Shown piece by piece: positions 33,767-44,883 of a stretch of DNA of 64,000 nucleotides (position 1 is the first letter of the stretch; the number at the start of each line of letters is the position of its first letter). A program made the position numbers and the translations under genes. The DNA lies in NCBI GenBank assembly GCA_009746045.1, contig RPFO01000377.1, positions 52,501 through 116,500 of the forward strand, written 5' to 3'. This DNA is from Mesostigma viride (taxonomy: Eukaryota > Streptophyta > Mesostigmatophyceae > Mesostigmatales > Mesostigmataceae). The notes under the pieces were generated by a model that was given only the letters and a program-made list of their open reading frames with translations, had not been told where the DNA came from and searched no databases.

Positions 33767-34180
33767 ATGCCTGCACCAAGGAAGAGGAGGGGTAAGCAGC
33801 CTGCAGCAGAAACTGATTCCTCCATCTGCAGCGGCAGTGATAATGGTAGCCAAGAGGATGTGGCTCCACCTAGCAGCGACAGTGATGACCCATGCAGCTA
33901 CAATGCGTCTGAACCTGCACGGGGAAGCGTGGACGGAGGGGGAGAGGAAGGAGGCAGCCTGCAGCAGAAAATGCTGCTGATTCTGCCCGTGGTGGCGATG
34001 GCCGCGAGTATGCGGCTGAACCTACGCGGGGGAATCGTGGGCAGAGGGGGAGAGGGGGTAGGCAGCACAAGAATGTGGCTGAACCTAGCCGGGGCGACCT
34101 TGCACCAACGAGGAGAAGTGCAAGGGCGTATGGAAAAGTGAGCTACGCTGAAGCAGATTGTAGCAATTCGTCTAGTGACT
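33767..34180 (+). CDS. Small basic RGG-type protein frame inside the CACTA-like element
   Basis: ATG at 33767 opens with MPAPRKRRGKQPAAETDSS, a nuclear-localisation-like start, then an acidic Ser/Asp-rich stretch. From about 33955 the continuation that keeps the same character is one frame over. It reads EYAAEPTRGNRGQRGRGG, then KNVAEPSRGD, and ends SNSSSD followed by TGA. The motif Glu-Pro-x-Arg-Gly recurs three times across the two frames (EPARG, EPTRG, EPSRG). It may be an exon pair, a frameshifted gene, or an accessory DNA-binding protein of the transposon. No family is recognised. Confidence 0.35.
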
Positions 34181-34309
34181 GAAATTGATGTTCTTAGCAA
34201 ACTTGAAGAGCTGTACTCCAACTGCACAAGAAATTATTATAATTTGTAATCAAAGCGATTTCTGGTTGCGTGGTATGAATGCGATTTCTCTGTGTGCATG
34301 AGGTTTCTC

Positions 34310-34637
34310 AGTTTTTCTCAGGTTTCCCAGATATTCTCAGTCTCAGATTTTCTCAGGCAGCAACCTGAGAAAAAAACGGGCGCCTGAGAAATTTCGTTCC
34401 TGAGAAAAAAAAATCTCAGGCCAGGCGACTTTCTCAGGCTGATCTCAGTTTTTTCTCAGTTTTCTCAGTTTTCTCAGGTGATTTTCTCAGTTTTCCTGAG
34501 AAAACTGAGATTTTTCTCAGTTGATCTCAGGAAATCTCAGGAAATCTCAGGACATCTCAGGAAATCTCAGGAAATCTCAGGCAGCCTTCCTGAGAAAACT
34601 GAGAAAACTGAGAAAAACTGAGAAAAATCTCAGATCT
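34310..34637. repeat. CACTA right subterminal array
   Basis: Inverted counterpart of 28910-29275: repeated CTCAGTTTTCTCAGG and GGAAATCTCAGGAAATCTC units ending next to the terminal inverted repeat. Confidence 0.85.
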
Positions 34638-34649
34638 GAGTTCCTAGTG

Positions 34650-34798
34650 TGCCCAGCAGACCATTCTTGATGACTAGCTGGGCCGGTGAGAGGAGGTCGT
34701 CGAGGCTCGGCGCGTTTCTCCCGCCTAGGAGCTTGCAGGCCTGGAGTACCTTCACCTTGCTGGCCACATTCGCAAAGGTCACCCGGATGGGGCCAGGC
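34650..34798 (-). CDS. LINE ORF1, third piece
   Basis: Reads PIRVTFANVASKVKVLQACK and then DDLLSPAQLVIKNGLLG on the minus strand. This is the end of the RRM-like domain and the linker with the LSPAQ motif that opens the C-terminal domain of L1-type ORF1 proteins. Bounded by the CACTA-like element and hAT-B. Confidence 0.75.
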
Positions 34799-35359
34799 CA
34801 GTGTATAATCATACGCAATACGCTATCGTACGCGGCCCAGGTGTATAATGTATAATACGCTTCATACGGTGTATTATACGCTAATCGTACGCTAACCCCT
34901 TGAAAGTCTGTTTTTGCATGGTTTTGATGATCATTCATCAATCTGACCAACCCAACATGTTCTCCAGCATCACAAGTTTGGCTTTATATGCCACATTATC
35001 ACATGGCCTTGCCAATGTCGTCACTACCTAGAACAACAAGCGCTGTCCCTAATGAATAGTTACTCAATAAAAGCCCAACAAAACGTCAAGTTTATATTCA
35101 ACTGGGTTTACTGAATAAGACATTTTGCCAGAAATAAGACACATTGCCTACTCATCGTAGGCCGGCCATTACTAATGGTTCTGCATGAAGCAAGGATACA
35201 AAAGGCTTTATGGCTGGCATGCAGGCAGTTGTAAAGCATTACAAATGATGCTGGGCAGGGCTCGGAAAAATACTGTCGGAACGACATATTGAAATAAATG
35301 TATGCATTATTCAATCCCGGTTTTCTGTTATGCAATGTATCTGTTTGCCGCACGTGATG

Positions 35360-35535
35360 TTGATTACCTAGATGCGGACAATGAATCCGGTGCGACTCAT
35401 GTCGCTGGGCACAATGGTTGCCACAATGGTTGCAGTCTTGCCACGGGTTGTTAAGATATAACCATGGCAGACTGCAACCGTTGTGGCAACCATTGTGCCC
35501 AGCGACATGAGTCGCACCGGATTCATCGTGACAAA
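35360..35535. repeat. Large inverted repeat in hAT-B
   Basis: GAATCCGGTGCGACTCATGT and the following bases (35384-35425) are repeated inverted at about 35480-35527, giving a stem of roughly 40 bp or more around a short loop with the ATGGTTGCCACAATGG words. It can form a strong hairpin. Confidence 0.75.
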
Positions 35536-35638
35536 GCCATGTAACAAAGTGCACCGGATGGCCCAGCAGTAGTGCGCCCAGAGCCGGCCATGCCGGAGGA
35601 GCTGGCATGAGAGGACTGCCACTCGGAGGCGTCGGTTT

Positions 35639-36151
35639 CTACAAGGTCAGTAAGCTTGCCTTTGGCTGCCGCCCGCGCGCATCAGCCTGCTTCCCGGCGT
35701 CACTACCCGCCTTTCTCTTCCTGGCCTTGTCATCCTTCTCCGCCTGCTCTCTCAACAGCTTGAGACGCAATGCCTTGGGCGGCTTCGAGCATGGGCACAC
35801 TTTCGCATCCTTGGCATACGTGCCGCCCATGATATGGCACCTTCCTCGGGTAGAAGAACCCTTGAAATGTGCCTTGCATTCTGAGCCCGTCATTTGGTAG
35901 TTATTTGTCTGCTGCCCATCCTTGAAGACACGCTCTTTGCTAACATATGTCCAAACATCCTCAGAATCAGCCTCTAACTCGTCGGCCCCATCATCATCAT
36001 GGCCCATCTCCTCACTCTCCGTAGCCATGGCGCCTGTTGATATGCTACGATAGGTGACCACCGCGATCTTGCTGGCAGACCGCGATCTTGGCACATTTTG
36101 TCTTCTTGAACGGTGCCTTCTTGTCCTGCCAATACACGCAGCCATATGCAT
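35639..36151 (-). CDS. hAT transposase N-terminal fragment (BED-like finger)
   Basis: The likely start is the ATG at 36026-36028 (MATESEEMG), after which comes an acidic stretch. The BED-like module reads DVWTYVSKERVF, then GSECKAHFKGSSTRGRCHIM, then KVCPCSKPP and a basic Lys/Arg-rich helix. The Trp, the Cys/His-Phe-Gly-Arg-His pattern and the following Cys-Pro...Pro are as in plant-type hAT transposases. The frame stops at 35639 without any catalytic domain. It would bind the transposon ends at most. Confidence 0.65.
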   Translation of the reverse strand: MHMAACIGRTRRHRSRRQNVPRSRSASKIAVVTYRSISTGAMATESEEMGHDDDGADELEADSEDVWTYVSKERVFKDGQQTNNYQMTGSECKAHFKGSSTRGRCHIMGGTYAKDAKVCPCSKPPKALRLKLLREQAEKDDKARKRKAGSDAGKQADARGRQPKASLLTL

Positions 36152-36409
36152 TGATCTTGGCCAAGTGGCACCTTGCTGCTCACTTGTTTCTACTACTCGG
36201 CGCGCCGCAGCCTAGTCTAGAAACTTCCGCTTCACCCGAGCTGTAAACTGATGCCGTAGCCAAAAATACGCAAAAAAATACGCGATACGCAAGAAATACC
36301 CTAAAAATACGCGGCGCGTACGAAAGTACCCCATTTTCGTACGCGCTGCTCGCGTATCGCGTATAATGCGCGCGATACGGCGTATAATACGGCGTATGAT
36401 TATACACTG

Positions 36410-36612
36410 GGCCAGGCTGGCCCGCCATCCAGGCTGCCGACTCAATGCGGATGCGTTCGTTGCCTAGTTGCAGCCTGCCCACGATGAGGCTGTGGTACAG
36501 GCGTTGCGCTAGCATCAGGTCCGTTTCAGGCTGCTGTGCGACCTGGAAATACCGGACCACTATACTGCGTGAGCGCAGGTCCTCCTCGATAGCAGTCTTG
36601 TGGGCTGCAGCC
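36410..36612 (-). CDS. LINE ORF1, second piece (RRM-like)
   Basis: Reads AIEEDLRSRSIVVRYFQV, then LAQRLYHSLIVGRLQL and IRIESAAWMAGQ: beta-alpha-beta pattern of the ORF1 RNA-binding domain. It is in frame with the N-terminal piece across the LTR element and with the third piece across hAT-B. Confidence 0.75.
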
Positions 36613-37287
36613 TGTTACGTCCCAGCCCAGACACACCTAGCCTGAGCCACGTAGCGAAAGATCTACCATGCCGGAATTAGGAAGATTCAAGGTGGCCTAA
36701 TGCAGATTGCGCTTCACGACTGGGGTCGTGAGATATCTGGCACCGCGACTTGATGCCAAGCTAATTAATACACACTTATAATGGCTAGCAAGACCAATTA
36801 CAAATGGATAATTGCCCCGGGTTCAATGTGTAGGCGTATTCGCACCGTATCATTCATCAAACCAAGAGGACGAGACTCTCGTCCTCGGACCAATTTCACC
36901 TAGGTCTGCCACTACGCTGGCAAGGGGCGCCGACATGGCGCCGACCTTCCAAAGCATGCAGTCCACACAAGATCAGGACTCGGGTCGACATCGACCCTCG
37001 CCTACAGAATCCACGCATGAGTACAATATCTCAACTAGCTATAAAGTACGCAGCGCGGCGCGACTGCACCGGCCCCTAGAAGATACACGCATACAACAAC
37101 CTAGGCCCAAAATAACTGGTCCGAATCACACAAACTGTCATAGTTCCATACAAAAGTCCTGACCAAGGGACAATTCCCAAATTAAGTCCCGAAATGAGTC
37201 CCAAAGTCCTACGGACTATATGACAACAAGTCAAACTACATAATTTATTCCATTGTTACGTCCGTCCAAAAGGGCCGGGACGTAACA
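36613..37287 (-). repeat. 3' LTR of the gag-only element
   Basis: 675 bp, TG...CA, with inverted TGTTACGTCC/GGACGTAACA at its two ends. Followed inside by the polypurine tract. Confidence 0.92.
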
Positions 37288-38204
37288 CTCCTCCCCCCCC
37301 ACGGGGGTCGGTAGTCTCTACCGTACAAGAGATAGAAAGGAAACAAGTAAGCTACGCTACTATAAGAGTACTATGTCCCAACCCCGGTTCACCCGCGGGT
37401 TAGTAATACCAATTCCTCTAGAGGTCGATACACAGGACCAACCCTGACGTAGTAGCATGAAACAGGATGACAGGATCATTCCGCCATCCGTCATAAAACT
37501 CTCACAACCATCTCAGTGACCGCCGTTGTTGACGCGCCGATCCACTGGAGCCACCTTAGGGGGCGCCACCGCGTGCCCTATCCCATCCACATAATAATGC
37601 ACAGTCCATGTAATCGCGCGCAACCAGTACCGAGGTCCTGAGCAGCCTCAAACTTGATGAAATGTTGACCATAGGGGTACTATCAAAGAGACAACCAAAG
37701 CAGGCCAGAAATCGGGAGAATCCGGACCATGGTAGCTCGAGCCTGCCGTTATATATAGGGGTACTATGTCCCAGCCCTTGTGCACCAACGGGCCAGTGAA
37801 ACCAGGTCCCCCCACTAGACTTGCCACGCAAGGGCAACTCTTTATATAGCCAATCGGGCTTGTCAGCACTTGAGGGAATATTTTTCCTGCATACAACTTG
37901 ATGATCCGGCCGACGAGGTGGCCAGTCATGTATCCCGTCCAGCCGAAACCCAGCCTTACAGCGCGACTGATGCGCGTAATCACATGACGATTAAGAAGTA
38001 CTACTAGCGTCGACGACGGTGAGGCACAGCATGCGGTGCAGGCCCCATGCTCAGAAGCGAGGGCGTGCACCAGAAGAATCTGATCCATCGCCTCACTACC
38101 GACAGTTGTACGCGTCCTCTCAAATACAGGCGCGCCGTGAGCCAATTACCGACCATGCAACGTGGCCGTCCCTGGCCGCCGCTGGAGTGGCTGTATAGCG
38201 GGGG

Positions 38205-38410
38205 AAGCCCTAGCGTGGCCGCTAGAGTGCGCCTCCCCTGCCGCCTGCGAACGCATGCAGGTGCCCGCAAGGCCCTAGTGTGTCCACTAGAGTGCGCCCT
38301 GCCGTCTCTATCCAGCGCAGGAAACAGGCAAAGTCGATCAACACCGGAAACTTGGATAATATGGCCAAAACTAGCAGGGCCCCAGCGTGTCCACTGGAGT
38401 GCGCCCTGCC
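38205..38410 (-). repeat. Three-copy repeat with a covarying hairpin
   Basis: A unit of about 32 bp (GTGTCCACTAGAGTGCGCCC type) occurs three times. Each copy has a 6-bp stem with a 4-base loop: 38210-38225, 38275-38290, 38382-38397. Stem bases differ between copies but stay paired, as CTAGCG/CGCTAG and CTAGTG/CACTAG. In the third, the one exception is a G-U pair if read as minus-strand RNA. Confidence 0.7.
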
Positions 38411-40449
38411 AACTCCTCCACGGAGCTGCAGTAGTTTAGGCACAACACCACTCCGGCCGACGTGCATAGACCGGAGCAGTCGCCGGTCCCCGCATTCCTT
38501 GCTGCCAATGTGCCTGAACTCCACCGCAAGCGGGGGAAAACTCCTCAGCTCGCAGTCACACCCTCCGTGACACTTGCACAGCAAGAGCACGGTTGATGTT
38601 TGCGCGGGCCCATAAGCATGTGATGCTCGAGGCCGCCGGCGTGGACTGCATAGCGCCCGCAATGCCCGCACTTATATAATGCAATGGGCAGGTCGGGGAG
38701 TGACACGCCTTGCAGGAACTGCCGTATCAGTAACGTTGCCCCTGCGAGACACCGTGCTGCTCATGGAGTAGGGCCGAAGCAACCCCGCAGTCCCAAACAT
38801 GAAGAGCTCCTCGGGCTCGATCGCGCCCAGCCCACAGGTGCTCAAGCACATACAGCGATCGTGGACCGGGGTCAATGCCGCGCACGACCGATCACCGCCT
38901 GTCCACCCCGCTTGACTGTCTTGCCCAGGATTCCCATTCCCGCAACAGAAACACGCCCCTATGTATGCAGTCCCCACCGCGCGTCGCAACATCCCCCACT
39001 CGAAGCTTGAAGGCCTCTCACCACCCCTGTACCAGTGCATGGCCATGGGGTATAGTACATTTTGAAGCCCACACAGCCCGCCCGCCATGCACATGGAACG
39101 CCCTGCTCTGAGTCCCTCATCCATGCAACCTCGTAGGCGCGCGGACACGAGCCACTTGCAAATCACGCTCGATCGGCCTCCACCAGTGGTGCAAGGATCG
39201 AACAACTCCCTACCGGGCTCAGCCCACAGGAGGGACGCGAACACTGCGCGATGGTAGCCATGCACAGGGTCGCGGGCAGTGACTAGGTGCTCAGACTCCA
39301 GCAGCTCGATCCTGCCTGCCTCTCAGTCTCGGGTCGCCGTTACTACAGTCCCCGTGACTCGCCCTCGACGGCCCGATCCCGCACGTCCCATGTACCTCAG
39401 TGCTCTGCCATGGCTCAGCGCGCGTCAGCGCCGGGTCCGCTCAGAGCGGACGTACCGGCCCAATGCAGTGATACCGGGTGTTACTCGGACACCGGCAGTC
39501 TGCGGGGCGACAGCGCCACATCATGTGGCATCGGCACCATGCACGCGCACTGTTGAGGCGGTGAGACAATGACCGGACACCGCCACCTGCTTCTGATGCA
39601 ACCACGACCGGCACCAGCGCAACCAGTGCAACCACGACCGGCTGGGTCATCCACCACTACTGCCGGCAGTACGTGCTGTCGCCATGCAACTGCACCGTGC
39701 CCGCATATGCTTGCAGCCCCGGGGGCCCTTACTCCCGACGGTCGCGGCGGACGCGGGCGCGCCCCGCATGCACGGTTACTCGAGCCCAGGAGTGCCCTGA
39801 CCCAGCTAGGCGTCGACTCAATGCCGGGGTAGCCAATTGGTTGGCTACCGACAATTCAACAAGGTGCTGTACATCTGTTTGCCGGCCGACCACGATTCAG
39901 TACAGGCTCCGCCCTGCCTGATCGCCCAGTCGCATCGGGGTTGCAACAGCCTCCACGCACCGTGCCGTCTCCATGCACCGTGTCGCAATGGTGAAATTAA
40001 TCACGTACGGGTGCACGAGAAGCGAGGCGCGTCCCTCATGCGCCAGGAAGTCAGGGAGCCGTGACTCATAGCCGCCAGCCGGAAGACTCCCTATAATAAT
40101 ACTTGGCCGCGTGCCATGGGACTCCGCGTCCGTTGGTCACGCGGGACGCGACGTGCAGTCAGGCCGTAGTCTGGGGTCACTGGCACTCGCTGCCGAATCC
40201 GGCATCCCACGCGGAGATGCCTCGGTACGGACGCCTTAGTAGTAGAATCATCAAGCATCCGGTGAGCCCATGTCCAAAAAGGCCAGGACCATGTGCACAT
40301 GCGGTGCTGAGTGCCTGACGTGGTCCTCTTCGGGACGACCCGTTCAAGCCCACCGCCAACTGCAGATTATCCCATAGAGAATATATCATGGAGAAAATAT
40401 ATTATATAGAAAATAGAGAATATCGAAAATATATAATATCCGCACGCTG

Positions 40450-40555
40450 GCGCATCGATCCCTGGCATGGCAGTAGAAGGGTCGTCGGATCCACGCGCGG
40501 CTGCGCATCGATCCCTGGCATGGCAGTAGAAGGGTCGTCGGATCCACGCGCGGCT
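40450..40555. repeat. 53-bp tandem duplicate
   Basis: Two identical copies starting GCGCATCGATCCCTGGCATG at 40450 and 40503. Confidence 0.9.
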
Positions 40556-40849
40556 GCGCGGTGGATTCCTACATAGATGGCCGGCTCGATCCAACGCCGA
40601 ACCGTGCCGATCATACAGGAGCTAGATATAGTTAAGAAGAGTATGGTATCATAAGGAAGTGTAGTGGACCAGTACAAGTACTTAGTATATAAAAGGTAGG
40701 TATAGTAAAGAAGTATATGGTATTATTAGTAGCCATCTGGTTTCATACGCTCTGCGACCCCTCCCCTTCCCCCGGGGACGACGCGTCCACGCGATCGTCC
40801 AATTACTGCCAAGGAGTCAAGGATGCTGGACCGCCGGGCGCTCGTGTGT

Positions 40850-41205
40850 AATGCGATATGCCCTATACTCGCCGTCAGGGCACCAAAAGGAACCATCGGG
40901 AAAACAAACTACTCGCCGGCGCACGCGAATGTCCACATCCAGCGCGTCCAAAGTCGAGCCCAATGATGATGTCCGCTGCGCCCAGCGGTGCGATGGTCGC
41001 AGCCAGGTCGAACGGGGTGCCTTGCAGCACACCTGTGATATCTGCCAGACCGGCGATTGGTGTTGGCGACCATCCGAGTGGGTCAGATGCACGGCCGTCC
41101 GGTGTGGGGGCTGGGCGTCAGGCCCAGCCGGCGCACCAGTGCCGCGTTGATGAAGGACGTGGAAGCGCCTGTGACGACCAAAAACTTGACATCCATGACG
41201 GTTGG
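40850..41205 (-). pseudogene. Protease-like remnant of the gag-only element
   Basis: The segment KFLVVTGASTSFINAALV resembles the active-site region of retropepsins, and ADIIIGLDFGR resembles their second conserved motif. It follows gag in the sense direction, as in gypsy-type elements. It is decayed. Confidence 0.6.
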
Positions 41206-41382
41206 TTGGCCGTGTCTGAATATATTATTACAATCTCATATATAAAATATCCCATTACCGCCAACGGTACCCTATATAAAACCACTAGTGCTAGACGCCT
41301 AATAGTAATTTCCCATTACCGCCAACGGCGTCTATGCATGGGGTCAGTGTATGATTCCAAACACCCCCCTTACTGCTGATAG

Positions 41383-41502
41383 CATGATAACAGGGTGACC
41401 TGCTACTGGGCAGGACCAATGCACCCTTCGTACTACTGACATCATGATAACAGGGTGACCTGCTACTGTGCAGGACCAATGCACCCTTGGTATTTGGTAC
41501 AG
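41383..41502. repeat. 60-bp direct repeat
   Basis: CATGATAACAGGGTGACCTG starts at 41383 and again at 41443. About 47 or more bases of each copy match. Confidence 0.85.
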
Positions 41503-41750
41503 ATGTGGGGCAAAACAGACACCCCCCCCTTGCCCTACACAGGTGGGCATTCTCAGAATGGCTAAGGTGGCCAGCCACTAGGACTGGAAAAGCGCACCGG
41601 AGTGAACATATTATAAAAATATAATTATTACTTAAATATACTTATATAATATATATTATAGTATACTTCCCAGCGGCAAACTCGTAACCGGCCACTGCTG
41701 GTGACTCAAAGGTCGCACGCTGTCCGGAGGCTAGTCGATGAGCCTCGATC

Positions 41751-43411
41751 TCATTGACCGCGCGCAGCACGCCCTTGGTAGAACTCATCGCTGGCGGCCG
41801 CGGCTGCTGGTGCTGAGTCGTGAACTGCCGGGCCTGCTGGCGCCCGCTCGTCCGCGTTGCGGGGCTTGTCCCTTGGGCCGGAGGAGTCCGGGCGACTGCC
41901 GAACGCCGGGCCTGAAAACCTGGGCTCGGTCTCCCCCGTGCCACGTCCAGCATGCCTGCTACGGAGTTTGGGGCAGTCGCGCCTGAGGTGACCCACCTCA
42001 AAGCACATGAAGCAACGGGCTTTACTCGCGTCGATGGCGTTGAGGCCATGGTCAGCGTTCCCGTCCTCCAGGTCATCGGGGGAGTCCTCGTTCCCCTCGC
42101 CGTCGTGCGGGGGACCTGATCGGAAGAAACGACGCACCAATGGTGCGCGCCCGCGAGCCACGACGTCGGCCACCTGCAGAAGATACCTCTGGATATTCAA
42201 GATGTCCCACTCCTCCCAAGGGACCTCAGCATAGTGCTTCAGTACCTCATCCTGCAGCTCGGGACTGAGTGCCTCAATGAACCGGATCTTGTACTCATAC
42301 CAGGTCATGTCTGTCAGGTAGGCGGCGCTGGACTCAAACTTGGAGAGAAACTCGCGGTACGGGGTGGTTCCCTGGCGCAGCTTGCCGAATGCGAGTCGCT
42401 CGTGGATAACAGCATCTGGGGGCACCAGCTTGCGGCGCACCCGATCCATCAGCTCCTCTACGGTTTGCGGGTACGACTGGGATGCGATGCTCTCACAATT
42501 CAGGATGCTCACCACCGAGGGGTCCATGCAGGTGTTAACCACGTGCGGGATCAGATCACAAGTGGCCAGCTGCCAGCTGTGGTGATTGCGCCAGATGGTG
42601 TACTGCTGTTGCCACATGCGTCCCCATTCGTCTACCTCGCGCGGTTTCATGTCTGCGTGCAGCTTGGGTACATTCTTGAAATTGGGCATCGGTGGGGCCT
42701 TTACCGCGTTGGTGATGGGCCCACCGACGTCTACGTAGGAGATGGAGCCGAAGGCGGGGGGCTGCGACCGGGGGAGAGATCCGGACCTGGACGGCGTACC
42801 ATGAGTCCGCCGCACCTGTACTGATGAGGGATGTTCGTACCCCGGGTCATCCAAGGCCACCCTGCTGAAATTAAGGTTGCCGACAGGCGCAGGCGATGGG
42901 ACCACGCTGCTGTCAAACACCCGTGGACGCTGCGGTTGAGGTACCGGACGCTGGACGGGCGAATGAGTCTCCTCGCCTCGGGCAGTGACACTGCTTCTGT
43001 CATCCCCTGGCCTGGCCCGTGGTCTATGAGTACCAACAGGTGGGCCCTGCGTAACTGGTTCCTCGTCAACCTCGCCAGTCCCCTCCAGATCGTCGAACTC
43101 GCCATCTGCCCCTGGAATCTCCCCATCCTCATCCGAATTCCATAGCGCCGTGGGTAACAGGGAGGTGCTGCCGAAGGACACTCTGCGTCTGCCCCGGTGG
43201 GTGGGGCCCGGCGGAGGTCCCTGGGGACGCCCCCGCCCCGCCCAAGGATGCGATGGCCGCCCTGTAGCTGGCTGCTGATAACGGTAGGGCAGGGTATCTT
43301 CATTCTCGTCTCCCTGCTGCTCAGGCTCATGGGGTAGCCACTGTAGTCTCGTCTGAGGTTGTTGTTGCCGCGGTCGGGGCTGCTGTTGTTGCCGTTGCTG
43401 CTGCGGTGACG

Positions 43412-43455
<44 letters not shown>

Positions 43456-43497
43456 TGCTGTCGCTGCTGTTGCTGCTGCTGTTGCTGCTGTCGCTGC

Positions 43498-43538
<41 letters not shown>

Positions 43539-43796
43539 GAAACCCTGCTGGAGCATCTCCTGGCTGCGCCCGTCCCCCCCTTGTTCCAACCTGGAGTCTG
43601 GACTGTCATCATCTGATGAATCTCTGCGGCCCTGGTCTCTGGATCGTGGGGAGCCTTCCGCAGGTCTCTCCATGACCTCACCTGTACCTGTCCCTACTTG
43701 GACGTGCGGTGGTACCTCTACCACCTCTATACCTTGCTCGTGGTTGTCTGCCTGTTCTATCTCTCTGTTGACAGGTTCTCTCCGTTTCCGTGGCAT
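41751..43796 (-). CDS. Gag of the gag-only LTR element
   Basis: 681 residues. The N-terminal third is charged and contains a long Gln tract (about residues 88-145, CAG-type codons) followed by Arg/Pro-rich linker. The capsid-like region (about 385-560) reads VPKLHADMKPREVDEWGRMW, then LRQGTTPYREFLSKFE and ALSPELQDEV, the pattern of the retrotransposon gag family. A zinc knuckle at about 625 reads CFMCFEVGHLRRDC. It packages element RNA into particles. It looks whole. Confidence 0.88.
43398..43541 (-). repeat. Gln-codon (CTG/TTG) tract in gag
   Basis: A run of CTG and TTG triplets on the plus strand encodes the polyglutamine tract of gag. Frames in other registers (poly-Ala, poly-Leu, poly-Ser) are shadows. 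Confidence 0.9.
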
Positions 43797-43899
43797 GGTG
43801 CTCGTACCGATACCTTACACTGTAGGCAACACCTCCCCAGAAAGAAAGAGAGAGAGGGAGAGAGGGCAACCACGTGCTATAGATCTTATATATGTAGGA

Positions 43900-44883
43900 C
43901 CTAGTACTATTCCCTAGTAATAATCTCCTCTACTGTCTGCTAGGGCCAATGGTCAACTGAGAGAAGGTAACTGTAACTGCTGTCCCCTCCCCCTGACTGC
44001 TGATCGTGGGTGGCTTGGAGCATTCACGAGTGGTGTGCATCCAGTCCCCTCAGGCAATGGCATGTGTTCAAACCTATCTGCATCTGTAATGTTATCAAAC
44101 CCCTTCCACCTGGCAATAGAGCCCTTACCCCTTCCTCCCATGCCCTGTAGGGACGTAATGCATATAGGCTAGCAGAAGCTTGCAAGAAGGAAAAGGGGAA
44201 TCCCAGGAATACCTCTAAGTGCAGTGCAGTTACCACATAACGCGCAACGAGGAAGAAGACGGAATCTAACACAGCACACGCCCCAGCCTTCCGCGGCAAA
44301 GGGCTATACAATAAGCACACGGAGGTAGACACCGTCAACACAGTCGGCAACGGCCAGACGGTATCCACCCCCACGACAGGTCAAACAACGAATGGTCGTC
44401 ATCCGCGACTTCCATTGGCACCAACGACATTCACAACGAACCTATAGAAGCACAACGTATAACAAGAACCCCCTACGCGTGCGGTCCCGGAGAGAAAACA
44501 AGCGTCTAGAAGGATAAATCTAAACTAGGGGACGTACCATCTTCGATGACGTTCATCCCTCCTGAGCTGGCCGCCACCCGGTGTCGTTGAAGGCAAGCCC
44601 TGGCCGCCACTTGGTGTCGTTGAAAACACCTGAGAGCTGAACGCTTTCGTTGACAGCACCTCACCACAGGACTATTGCTAGCCCCGCCGAGTATCCCGGA
44701 CTGGCCGCTTGCTGCCTAGGTCGTCGTTGAATCCCTTTACGGGCTGGCCGCCGACCTGTCAGCAATCGTTGAATTCCGGAACCTCTATCTACGCCAAGCA
44801 CCGCCCTGGTTTCCTAATTGGCTTCCCTAACCCTCTCCGCGAGAGTTAGCTGACCTCTCCAGCACATTTCCTCCGATAACCAG
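43900..44883 (-). other. 5' leader of the gag-only element
   Basis: About 1 kb between the primer site and gag. From 44567 to 44790 a CTGGCCGCC ... CGTTGAA module recurs about five times. Repeated short elements in a leader could serve RNA packaging, but this is only inferred from position. Confidence 0.5.

Larger units (their letters stand above)
34799..36409. mobile_element. hAT-B: hAT-type transposon, 1.6 kb
   Basis: Perfect 18-bp terminal inverted repeats CAGTGTATAATCATACGC (34799-34816, 36392-36409) with an 8-bp duplication GGCCAGGC (34791-34798, 36410-36417). ATACG-rich palindromic repeats follow each end. The inside encodes a BED-type finger but not the RNase H-like catalytic domain or the dimerisation domain, so it is an internally deleted, non-autonomous copy. 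Its ends resemble those of hAT-A. Confidence 0.92.
37288..40849 (-). other. Gag-only element, 3' region without recognised genes
   Basis: GC-rich DNA with frames of up to about 200 codons on both strands, none with a domain. It carries a three-copy hairpin-bearing repeat (38205-38410) and a 53-bp tandem duplicate (40450-40555). This is where pol would be in an autonomous relative. Confidence 0.5.

Noticed and set aside
38222-39265. Frames of 150-200 codons in the gag-only element as possible RT or integrase
   Set aside because: No palm Asp motif, HHCC finger or D-D-E spacing could be seen.
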